Positions 56,954 to 64,000 of a DNA stretch of 64,000 bases are shown here, one piece after another. Made by a program: the position numbers and the translations under genes. Position 1 is the first letter of the stretch, and each line of letters opens with the position of its first letter. Origin of the DNA: Deltaproteobacteria bacterium (GTDB lineage: Bacteria; Myxococcota_C; UBA6777); NCBI GenBank assembly GCA_002731275.1, contig PCBK01000188.1, positions 17,091 through 81,090 on the forward strand, in the 5' to 3' direction. The notes under the pieces were generated by a model. That model was not told the DNA's origin, made no database searches, and saw nothing but the letters and a program-made list of their open reading frames with translations.

Positions 56954-57136
56954 TCATTTGAGTCGCTTCGCTCCTGTTCCGAGAATGCCTTCAAGCCCGA
57001 GGCGAGAGCCGAGGAGCACTGTGTGACCTGTCCTCTCTGCAAAGTCGATGGCATAGCTCGCACAAAGTGCGAGTGTGTTCACACCCCAATCATCTCCCTC
57101 TGACAACCCCTTCGTGATGAAAGTCACGAGGCGCAC
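56954..57136 (-). pseudogene. C-terminal gene fragment abutting element E
   Basis: On the minus strand the sequence from element E to a stop at 56954 reads as ordinary protein: L-V-T-F-I-T-K-G-L-S-E-G-D-D-W-G, then L-C-A-S-Y-A-I-D-F-A-E-R, then L-G-L-E-G-I-L-G-T-G. Upstream the same frame runs into the repeat and becomes low-complexity. It looks like the 3' end of a gene whose front was lost when the element arrived. Family not recognised; could be chance. Confidence 0.4.
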
Positions 57137-57409
57137 CGCGAAAGCGTCGCAAAGCGACGGTTGAGCATAGGCGGGAGCTGGCGACCCGCCGCACAGCGCT
57201 CGAAGAGCGCAACACAGACGATGCGTGAGCATCGTGGGTCTGGGGGCAACGACCCCAGGCGGGTGTGGGTGGCAAACCCACAATGCCAAGCGAAGCGCGG
57301 CAGCAATAGGGGCAAGCGAAGCGCGGCAGCCACAGGGGCAAGCGAAGCGCGACAGCCACAGGGGCAAGCGAAGCGCGGCAGCAATAGGGGCAAGTGGCAA
57401 CTTGCCCAG
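57137..57409 (+). repeat. Dispersed multi-hairpin element, copy E (single half-element plus 26-bp array)
   Basis: Stems in order: CGTCGC-aaa-GCGACG, GGCGGG/CCCGCC, GCGCTC-gaa-GAGCGC, linker AACACA, ACGATGC-gtga-GCATCGT, CTGGGG/CCCCAG, GTGGGT/ACCCAC. Then four 26-bp units containing AAGCGAAGCGCGGCAGC and AGGGGC (57293-57396), ended by the hairpin GGGCAAGT-ggca-ACTTGCCC. It lies between the convergent desaturase and outer-membrane genes. Confidence 0.82.
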
Positions 57410-57430
57410 ATGTAGGCAGTCGAGTGAGGA

Positions 57431-58351
57431 TCAGTGGACGCGTACGCCAAGTGAGAAGATGAATGTGTGTAACCAGTTGAGTGTGTATCCATCGGTGTTG
57501 GGTTCGTTGGCGTTGCTGGATGTGCCGACGCCACCACCACCGAGGTATCGTATGTTAAAGTAGAGGTCCATTAGTGGAAGGACGCGTCGACCAAAGCGAA
57601 GTGAGGCATCGAGGATTGCGCCTTCGACGTCGCTGTTGCTGCCATTGAGATAGGCGATAGGGGCATAAAAACCGTCGACTTCAAATCCGAAGAAGAGTTG
57701 GTGGGGCAGGGAGAAATTCCCTCGGCTTTTGAGGATGGGAACGGGGCCCACATCATTTCTGTATGAACGTTTTGTACCCGATACATTTGAGAAGACGATG
57801 GTCGCGTTGCGGATTTGAAGGGACAAGCCAAAGCTCAGTTCGTGTTTGGGCGTCTCAAGAAAATCATACAGGTAGCTGATCCTGTAGAAGTCAAAACCAT
57901 AGCGAAAGTCGACAGCTTCACCAGCCTCGAAGGTCGCCTGATCCTGCACGAGCCTATCCCGAAGGATGGTCTGTGTGCGGATGTCGAGGGGTTGGTACAA
58001 GAACACAAAATGATGGCGTTTTTGAATCATCATCTCAAAGCTGAGACGCAAGAACAAATACAAATTGTCCTGTCCACCATCCTTTACATAATTGAACTCC
58101 GTCCCACTCTTGCCAAATTGCACGACGTGATCGGCGATCCCCGTAAATCCAGCTTCCAAGGCCAATGTAAATTGAAAGGGTGATCGTGGATCATTGAGCC
58201 TTACGTCCTTGAGTGGGCTTGGGACGTATTTGAGTGGCTTCATTTTGGAAGAGGTCTTCTTCTCGGCTGCAGCAATCGATGCAAAGGAGCTGATACTCAC
58301 GAGCAAAAGGAACCAACAACATATACGACTTACTCTATTTGGGCGATTCAT
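57431..58351 (-). CDS. Outer-membrane beta-barrel-like protein, 306 aa
   Basis: A signal peptide ends about residue 30 (A-S-I-A-A-A-E). The rest alternates polar and hydrophobic residues in strand-length stretches separated by charged turns, rich in aromatics at strand ends, and closes with F-I-F-S-L-G-V-R-V-H, near the C-terminal signature of barrel proteins. About ten to twelve strands fit. No specific family recognised; a small porin or structural barrel is likely. Confidence 0.7.
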   Translation of the reverse strand: MNRPNRVSRICCWFLLLVSISSFASIAAAEKKTSSKMKPLKYVPSPLKDVRLNDPRSPFQFTLALEAGFTGIADHVVQFGKSGTEFNYVKDGGQDNLYLFLRLSFEMMIQKRHHFVFLYQPLDIRTQTILRDRLVQDQATFEAGEAVDFRYGFDFYRISYLYDFLETPKHELSFGLSLQIRNATIVFSNVSGTKRSYRNDVGPVPILKSRGNFSLPHQLFFGFEVDGFYAPIAYLNGSNSDVEGAILDASLRFGRRVLPLMDLYFNIRYLGGGGVGTSSNANEPNTDGYTLNWLHTFIFSLGVRVH

Positions 58352-58553
58352 CGACGCTCTCCATGTTGAAAATAAACATCATGATCATTTGCGCTTTGGT
58401 TACATGTGTATCAAAACGTACTTGTCTTTCACTGTATCGTAGAATAAGTCTTCTTTGAATATAGTCAACATTTCGTGGGATCTTTATGGCTTTTTGAAGG
58501 GGATTTGTGGGAAGGGGGGAGCTTTGGAGGCACGTTCAGAGAAGAGGGTGTTT

Positions 58554-58901
58554 CTATTCATCCTGAAGGGAGACGCGGTATCCGTATTCTTGGAGTTGTT
58601 TGACGAACTCGTCTGTGTCAGCGTCTTCATCGTGTCCAACTGTGATCGTCAGTTTATCGAGGTCGATCGCGGCCTTTTTGAAGCCTTTGGCCTTCTTGAG
58701 CGCCTTGCGGATCAGGGCGTAGTGAGCGCCTCTCATACGGACTGCCTTGGATAATTTGGAGATCTTGATCACGACCTTGGGGCCTTTGATTTCGACCTTC
58801 TTGGGTTTGGTGAGGGCTTTCAGCTTGTCACATCCCGTAGACGGAATGGCAAAAAGTACGAGGAGGGCGAGTAAACCGAACATTCTTGTGAATTGCATCA
58901 T
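58554..58901 (-). CDS. Small lipoprotein with an HMA-like fold lacking the metal-binding cysteines
   Basis: 115 aa. The signal peptide ends P-S-T-G-C. The mature part has the beta-alpha-beta-beta-alpha-beta spacing of heavy-metal-associated domains (V-V-I-K-I-S-K, then a helix A-L-I-R-K-A-L-K-K, I-D-L-D-K-L-T-I-T-V, and F-V-K-Q-L-Q-E-Y-G-Y), but the C-x-x-C loop reads without cysteine. Start ATG 58901 follows AGAGGAAA. Divergent from the LysR gene by about 210 bases. A metal role is doubtful; an HMA-derived binding or structural domain is likelier. Confidence 0.65.
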   Translation of the reverse strand: MMQFTRMFGLLALLVLFAIPSTGCDKLKALTKPKKVEIKGPKVVIKISKLSKAVRMRGAHYALIRKALKKAKGFKKAAIDLDKLTITVGHDEDADTDEFVKQLQEYGYRVSLQDE

Positions 58902-59112
58902 TTTTTCCTCTTTGTGTGGGTGTGATTGGACAACATCATAGCAAAAAGCGTTCACGAGTGTACGAAAATATCGTATCTCTTGCAAAGACAAGGATTTGCC
59001 TTGCGAAATTGCCCATAGCATGGTGTAAACAAAGATTCACTTGGTGATCATTTTGCTATACACTGCTGTTTGCTTGACATGAATGTGTGAAGCGCATAGG
59101 ATGCCCGTCATT

Positions 59113-60036
59113 ATGAATGATATTGATATGACGAAAATCGACTTGAATTTATTGGTGTTTTTGGATGTGTTGTTGGAAGAGCGGCATGTGAGTCGTGCGG
59201 CGAAGCGGTTACAACGGACACAGTCCGCGACGAGCCATGCGTTGGGTCGTTTGCGAAAGCAGCTTGACGATCCGATTTTGATTCGTGTGGGAGGGGAGAT
59301 GAGACCTACGCCCCGAGCCTTGCGAATGGCACCTGAGGTCCGTCGTCTTGTACAGTCGATACGACGTGTGTTGAGCCACGAGACACATTGGGAACCTGCG
59401 TCTTCAGAGCGGACATTTACGTTGGTCGCGCCTGATCTTGTGTACGCGATGTTGCCGGGATTGTATGCGTATCTTGAGGAGCACGCGCCACATTCTAGCG
59501 TGGAGTTGGTGTCACCTGAGGCGATGACCTTCCAGGACGTTGTAGAGGGGCGTTATGATCTTGCGATTGCGCCGAACACAAAAGGACTCCATGAGGACAT
59601 CTTATGTGAGCCGCTCGTCTCGTTGGAGTGGTTGGTGTACATGAAGAAGCCACACCCTGCGAGGACATCTTGGGGGGTGGATGCCTGGTTGTCTTACAAA
59701 CACGTTCGGATTGGGAAGGGAGCTGTGTTTATGGCCTATGAGGAAGAGCTTCGGAAGATGGGCTTGCCAAGGAAGATGGGGCCTGTTTTACCTCACTTCT
59801 TGTTGGGACCGTCACTGCTCACACAGACTGATCTGTTGTTGACATTGCCACGGGGCAGCATCTCGGAGAATGTGTCTGCGTTGGGGTTACGAGCGTTGCC
59901 GTGTCCTGTGGATATTCCGCCTGTGGAGCTCGCGTTGTACAGAAGCTCACTGTATCAGAGAGAGCCAGCGATGCGATGGTTCAGACATGCTGTCCACACA
60001 GTGATGTCGGAGACGTTTGAGGGAGATGTGGTTTGA
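59113..60036 (+). CDS. LysR-family transcriptional regulator
   Basis: An N-terminal winged helix (D-L-N-L-L-V-F-L-D-V-L-L-E-E-R-H-V, then R-A-A-K-R-L and S-A-T-S-H-A-L-G-R-L-R) is followed by a LysR substrate-binding domain. It is nearest the NodD/SyrM/PA0477-like subgroup whose N-terminus is D-L-N-L-L. The start is uncertain: ATG 59113 gives the family-like M-N-D-I-D-M-T-K-I-D-L; ATG 59083 adds ten residues. Convergent with the CoA-disulfide reductase gene (25 bases between stops). Target unknown. Confidence 0.88.
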   Translation: MNDIDMTKIDLNLLVFLDVLLEERHVSRAAKRLQRTQSATSHALGRLRKQLDDPILIRVGGEMRPTPRALRMAPEVRRLVQSIRRVLSHETHWEPASSERTFTLVAPDLVYAMLPGLYAYLEEHAPHSSVELVSPEAMTFQDVVEGRYDLAIAPNTKGLHEDILCEPLVSLEWLVYMKKPHPARTSWGVDAWLSYKHVRIGKGAVFMAYEEELRKMGLPRKMGPVLPHFLLGPSLLTQTDLLLTLPRGSISENVSALGLRALPCPVDIPPVELALYRSSLYQREPAMRWFRHAVHTVMSETFEGDVV

Positions 60037-60060
60037 GTGATGGGGGTTTTTGTGGGGCTT

Positions 60061-61716
60061 CTATTGGAGACGGAACCATGTTTCTGTCCCACCAGACATG
60101 AGGCTACAATTGAACCCATATTGGTTGAGGATTCTGTATGCGTTATAAGCTCGTGAGCCGACACCACAGTTGATTTGGATGGGGCGGTCTTTTGGGAGTT
60201 CTTCGAGTCTGGCGCGCAGTTGATCGAGTGGGATGTGCATGCTGTTGGGGACTGGGCGGCTTTTGATCTCGTGTTCATCTCTGACGTCGAGCAGTACGGC
60301 ATTGTCTTTTCCGAAATCTTGCCAGGGTGTGATCACGAGATCACCTCTCATGACGTTAGCAGCGATCATACCGATAATATTTACGGGATCTTTGGCGGAA
60401 CCATATTGAGGAGCGTAGCAGAGCTCTGCCTCTTCGAGGTCAAAGACAGTGGATTTCATTTGGATAGCCATTGCGACGACATCGACTCTTCGTTCGACAC
60501 CTTTTGTGCCAACGGCTTGCATCCCGAGGATACGTCCATCGAGTTTGTCGAACAGCAATTTGATGAAGATCTCTTGCGCACCTGGGTAGTAATCGACGTG
60601 ATGTTTGGGGTGTGCGTATACGACGCCGTAGTCGATGGAGGTGTTTTGGAGTGTTTTCTCTGTGACGCCAGTGGTCGCGACAGTCAGACCAAAGAATCCA
60701 CAGATAGAGGTCCCTTGTAGACCACGGAAGAATCGTCCACGAGAGGCGATGACGTCAGCGGCGATGCGGCCTTGTCTGTTGGCTGGTCCTGCGAGTGGGA
60801 TGGCGACTTTTTGGTCGATGATTGTGCTGCGGGTTTTGATCACATCGCCGATTGCGAAGATGTTTCGATCACTTGTACGCATGTTTGAGTCGACGACGAC
60901 GTGTCCACGACTTCCCAGTTGGAGTCCTGCGGCTTTCGCGAGGCTATTCTCTGGTGTGACGCCGATTGCGAGGATGACGAGGTCTGAGTCGATTTTGTTT
61001 CCTTCGGAGGTGGTGAGTGTGAGTCCATCACCTTTTTGATCGAAGCGTTCGACGCTCTCGCCCATGAGGACACGAACCTTATTTTTTTCGAGGGTTTCTT
61101 TGATGGGGTGAGCCATCTCGCGATCGATCACAGGTAGCAATTGTGTTTGTTTTTCGATAAGTGTGACGTCGATACCGAGGTGTCGTAGGTTTTCGACCAT
61201 CTCAAGCCCAATAAATCCTCCACCGATGACGACGGCAGAGCGAACATCTTTGTCTTTGATCCACGTCTTGACCTTGTTGGTGTCAGGGATCTCTTTGATG
61301 GTATAAATTCCGGGTAGGTCGATGCCTGGGAGGGGAGGCTTGATCGCCTTTGAGCCAGTCGAGAGGACCAAGCAGTCGTATGGTTCATCGTAGATTGCGT
61401 TATCTGAGAGGCGTCTGATTTTGACGCTCTTTGACTCTCTGTCGATGGAGACGACTTCTTCTTCGATCCGTACGTCGACGTTGAATCGGTCTTTAAAGAG
61501 AGGGGCATCTGCGACGAGTAGTTTATCTTGTTCCTCGATCACACCGCCCACATAGTATGGAAGTCCACAATTGGCGAAGGAGACATATTTCCCTCTCTCG
61601 ACCATGATGATCCGCATATGTTCACTTTGTCGACGAAGTCTTGTGGCGCAGGATGCTCCACCTGCGACGCCACCAACTATCACTACAGTTTTCGTTTCCG
61701 TTTTTGTGGGGTTCAT
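60061..61716 (-). CDS. CoA-disulfide reductase / persulfide reductase with C-terminal rhodanese domain
   Basis: 551 aa. FAD site G-G-V-A-G-G-A near residue 15, redox Cys in S-F-A-N-C-G-L-P-Y-Y about 50, NAD(P)H site G-G-G-F-I-G-L-E about 167, second FAD motif I-F-A-I-G-D about 290, dimerisation domain with A-P-Q-Y-G-S-A-K-D-P-V-N about 435, and a rhodanese domain (about 460-550) with active-site loop C-G-V-G-S-R. This is the CoADR-RHD fusion that reduces CoA disulfide or persulfides, linked to sulfur metabolism and oxidative stress. All catalytic residues are present. Confidence 0.93.
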   Translation of the reverse strand: MNPTKTETKTVVIVGGVAGGASCATRLRRQSEHMRIIMVERGKYVSFANCGLPYYVGGVIEEQDKLLVADAPLFKDRFNVDVRIEEEVVSIDRESKSVKIRRLSDNAIYDEPYDCLVLSTGSKAIKPPLPGIDLPGIYTIKEIPDTNKVKTWIKDKDVRSAVVIGGGFIGLEMVENLRHLGIDVTLIEKQTQLLPVIDREMAHPIKETLEKNKVRVLMGESVERFDQKGDGLTLTTSEGNKIDSDLVILAIGVTPENSLAKAAGLQLGSRGHVVVDSNMRTSDRNIFAIGDVIKTRSTIIDQKVAIPLAGPANRQGRIAADVIASRGRFFRGLQGTSICGFFGLTVATTGVTEKTLQNTSIDYGVVYAHPKHHVDYYPGAQEIFIKLLFDKLDGRILGMQAVGTKGVERRVDVVAMAIQMKSTVFDLEEAELCYAPQYGSAKDPVNIIGMIAANVMRGDLVITPWQDFGKDNAVLLDVRDEHEIKSRPVPNSMHIPLDQLRARLEELPKDRPIQINCGVGSRAYNAYRILNQYGFNCSLMSGGTETWFRLQ

Positions 61717-61997
61717 TTGCCGTCCTTTTTTGGGATTCTTTTTGGGGATGGTGATTCTGAATACGGTCTACAGGCGATGTAGAGACAGCAGTGGAGAAAT
61801 GGGGGCAAGATCTTTTTCGATTTTTTCCATCCCGGCTTTTTTTCTCATTTTTCTCTTGACTGTCTTCTTTGTGGCGGCTAGCATCCCGACTGAAATGGGG
61901 CAGCGATGGCTGTCATTTGTCCCTTATCTCCAGAAAAAGACGATGTTTTTTCGTTACACTGTAGCATGTCACAGATCACAGGAGGCAAGAGAAGCCG

Positions 61998-63146
61998 ATG
62001 GCATTACGTTATCATTACCTCATGCGTATAGGGATTATCGGAGGCGGTCAGCTCGGTAAGATGTTGGCGCTCAAGGCAAAAGCCATGGGGTTTCACGTCA
62101 GCATTCTCGATCCGTATCCACATGCCCCAGCCGCGTTGATCGCAGACAGGCACATTTTGGGGAGTGTACACGACACGCGGAAGCTTCGGGAACTTGTAGA
62201 TGCTTGTGACATCACAACGTTTGATCTCGAAGATATCAACGCCGACGCGCTCGAAGCGTTGGAGAAAGAGGGGCATCACATTCATCCATCACCAGGGCTC
62301 TTGAAGATCATTCAGGATAAATTCGTCCAAAAGCAGTTTTTGGCAGACAAAGGTATCCCTGTGCCTCGTTTTCAGGCTGTTGATGAACCGACTCCCGAAG
62401 CGTTCGCTGCGTTTGGTTATCCTCTTGTCCAGAAGTTGCGACGTGGTGGGTATGATGGTCGTGGTGTTGCTGTCTTGGAATCAGCTGCTCAGGTTGATGA
62501 TCATCTGCCTGGACCGTCAATGCTTGAAGAGAAGGTCGAGATCGAAAAAGAGTTGGCTTTGATGGTCGCGCGGAGCAGCAAGGGTCAGTTGAAGTGTCAT
62601 CCATTGGTCGAGATGGTGTTTGATCCAGAAGCGAATATCTGTGATGTCGTGATGGCTCCGGCGCTTGTGAACAAAGCGCAGGAGGAAGAGTCGATTCGTA
62701 TCGCATCTCAAGCGATCGAAGCTCTCGAAGGTGTTGGGATCTTTGGTGTGGAACTCTTTTTGACAAGAGACGGTCGTATTTTGCTGAATGAGATCGCTCC
62801 CCGCACTCATAACTCCGGGCATTTTACGATTGAGGCTTGTATTACGGATCAATTTGAACAGCACCTACGTTCAGTCGCGGGGCTTCCATTGGGTGCGACT
62901 GATCTGTTGATTCCAGCGGTGATGGTGAACTTGTTGGGGGCACCTGAGGTGAAGGGGAAGCCGAGTATTCTTGGGATGAGGGAGGCGATGGATATCCCAG
63001 GGTTGTCCTTTCATCTATATGGGAAGGCTGAGACGAGGCCATTTCGCAAGATGGGTCATATTACAATTGTCGATCATGATGTGCATCAAGCGCGTGAGAA
63101 GGCGCAGAGAGCGCGTCAGATCCTGAAAGTCACCGTTCAAAATTGA
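61998..63146 (+). CDS. purK: 5-(carboxyamino)imidazole ribonucleotide synthase PurK
   Basis: ATP-grasp enzyme joining AIR, bicarbonate and ATP to N5-CAIR in purine synthesis. Landmarks: R-I-G-I-I-G-G-G-Q-L-G-K-M, F-D-L-E-D-I-N, K-L-R-R-G-G-Y-D-G-R-G, E-x-x-V-x-I-x-K-E-L, and N-E-I-A-P-R-T-H-N-S-G-H. 382 aa, normal length. AGGAGG lies 12 bases before ATG 61998; the family-like start at 62022 has no site. purE follows after 38 bases, the usual pair, in the order KE rather than EK. Confidence 0.95.
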   Translation: MALRYHYLMRIGIIGGGQLGKMLALKAKAMGFHVSILDPYPHAPAALIADRHILGSVHDTRKLRELVDACDITTFDLEDINADALEALEKEGHHIHPSPGLLKIIQDKFVQKQFLADKGIPVPRFQAVDEPTPEAFAAFGYPLVQKLRRGGYDGRGVAVLESAAQVDDHLPGPSMLEEKVEIEKELALMVARSSKGQLKCHPLVEMVFDPEANICDVVMAPALVNKAQEEESIRIASQAIEALEGVGIFGVELFLTRDGRILLNEIAPRTHNSGHFTIEACITDQFEQHLRSVAGLPLGATDLLIPAVMVNLLGAPEVKGKPSILGMREAMDIPGLSFHLYGKAETRPFRKMGHITIVDHDVHQAREKAQRARQILKVTVQN

Positions 63147-63184
63147 GAACACCTTTTAACATTGATTAGCCTTGAAAGGAAGCC

Positions 63185-63706
63185 ATGATGCAACCATTGG
63201 TAGGTATTGTGATGGGGAGTGATTCGGATTTGCCTGTGATGCAAGACGCGGCGAAGATCCTCGAACAGCTCTCTGTACCGTATGAGATGACAATTCTGTC
63301 GGCCCACCGAACTCCCGAGCGGATGGTTGAGTATGCACATCAAGCGGAGGAGAGGGGACTTGTTGCGTTGATCGCCGGCGCGGGTGGTGCGGCACATTTG
63401 CCTGGTATGGTAGCTTCGATGACTGATCTGCCTGTGATTGGTGTTCCCATTCAAACGAGGACATTACAGGGGTTGGATTCACTGCTTTCGATTGTGCAGA
63501 TGCCACGGGGGATTCCTGTCGCGACCGTTGCTATCCAGAATGCACAAAATGCTGGTTTACTCGCAGCGCGGATTGTAGGGACATTTCAGGCTGAAGTTCG
63601 TGAGCAGCTTAGAGCGTATCGCGAGAATATGAGGGAAGTTGTGACCGAGAAAGCCGAACGTCTTGAGTCGATTGGCTACGCATCCTATCTCGCCGAAAAA
63701 GAGTAA
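63185..63706 (+). CDS. purE: N5-CAIR mutase PurE, class I
   Basis: 173 aa. Converts N5-CAIR to CAIR after PurK. G-S-D-S-D about residue 11, S-A-H-R-T-P about 39 (catalytic His), [11 protein letters not shown] about 64, G-V-P-I-Q, class I pattern. Two ATGs in a row follow AAAGGAAG; the second is also possible. Confidence 0.96.
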   Translation: MMQPLVGIVMGSDSDLPVMQDAAKILEQLSVPYEMTILSAHRTPERMVEYAHQAEERGLVALIAGAGGAAHLPGMVASMTDLPVIGVPIQTRTLQGLDSLLSIVQMPRGIPVATVAIQNAQNAGLLAARIVGTFQAEVREQLRAYRENMREVVTEKAERLESIGYASYLAEKE

Positions 63707-63759
63707 TCAGCAACGCAGGGCGTTGCATCCCCCTTGAAAACCTGTCGGTTTTCTTGGAT

Positions 63760-63783
63760 AGAATGGCTGATGACAGCCATTCT
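63760..63783 (+). terminator. Hairpin after purE
   Basis: AGAATGGCTG-atga-CAGCCATTCT, a perfect 10-bp stem 53 bases past the purE stop. No U-tract follows. Confidence 0.45.
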
Positions 63784-63822
63784 GGACGGATGCACCGAGG
63801 GAGTTGCTTGCAAAGGAGAAAT

Positions 63823-63954
63823 GGGATGGTTGCTGTCAGGGTTTTGGGATGATTGCTGTTTGCGTCTAGGAAAAGGGATGGTTGTTATCTGCATGGGGTT
63901 TTGGGATGTTTGTTATCTGCATGGGGTTTTGAGGGCGGGTCTTTAGACCTGCCC
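63823..63954 (+). repeat. 28-bp tandem array ending in a hairpin
   Basis: About four units of the form GGGATGGTTGTTATCTGCAT then GGGGTTTT, the last two nearly identical. A stem GGGCGGGTCT-tt-AGACCTGCCC (63933-63954) follows at once. No coding value seen. Confidence 0.6.
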
Positions 63955-64000
63955 AATTCTAAACGATGCGAGGCCGAAGGCATCGCGTACGTTATCTATA

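Noticed and set aside
57293..57396. Possible CRISPR array
   Set aside because: The 26-bp units are contiguous with no spacers, and no cas gene is near.
61571..62059. 162-aa frame over the reductase start and purK start
   Set aside because: Its first half is antisense to the reductase and its end lies inside purK; a hydrophobic stretch near 61800 is not enough to call a gene.
63734..63946. 70-aa frame at the right end
   Set aside because: It reads through the 28-bp array and a hairpin; repetitive and without a ribosome site.

Overview
The window reads as chromosome of a delta-proteobacterial lineage close to Myxococcota/Bradymonadia. The grounds are: very large secreted Cys-rich proteins, an RCC1-type propeller protein, a MopE-like metal-binding lipoprotein, a giant protein ending in a MYXO-CTERM-like tail (Gly-Gly-Cys-x-Cys, one hydrophobic helix, basic end), and a Ser/Thr kinase fused to HPt and receiver domains. 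This is inference from gene content; there is no rRNA here.

Layout. 1-30 kb is a surface and exported protein region: a Cys-repeat/RCC1 protein cut by the left edge, an unknown membrane protein, a queuosine-tRNA mannosyltransferase-like enzyme, a Lys/Ala-rich exported protein, an ASH-repeat/vWA-like lipoprotein, an alpha/beta hydrolase, an AspT/YidE-type transporter, the 2632-aa Ig-repeat protein, a MopE/WD40 lipoprotein and the HPt-receiver-kinase. 29.6-35.8 kb holds a PRiA4_ORF3-domain protein, a frameshifted ORF beside it, a divergent AraC regulator/SDR pair, a decayed partial copy of the PRiA4_ORF3 gene and a small helical protein. 35.8-37.1 kb is gene-poor and carries two 21-bp tandem arrays, a 177-bp inverted-repeat element and a likely promoter.

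37.1-55.5 kb is one rightward defence cluster: a class 1 DISARM system (DrmD SNF2 helicase, DrmMI adenine methylase, DrmA helicase, DrmB DUF1998, DrmC PLD) with a RelE-like/UvrD helicase between drmMI and drmA and a DUF262/DUF1524 (GmrSD-like) gene at the end. It stops beside tRNA-Leu(CAG), whose 3' end faces the cluster, a usual island integration point. By family knowledge the methylase would mark self DNA, the helicases and DrmB would act on unmarked incoming DNA, and the GmrSD-like protein may add attack on modified DNA.

55.8-64 kb looks like core chromosome: fatty acid desaturase, outer-membrane barrel-like protein, HMA-like lipoprotein, LysR regulator, CoA-disulfide reductase with rhodanese domain, purK and purE.

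The most unusual signal is a dispersed family of multi-hairpin intergenic elements (about 7.95, 11.3, 23.2, 27.0 and 57.1 kb). Copies differ in sequence but change both sides of each stem together, and three copies are pairs of half-elements in inverted orientation. A second, smaller element (about 178 bp, TA-ended inverted repeats) occurs twice, and one copy supplies the stop codon of the kinase gene.
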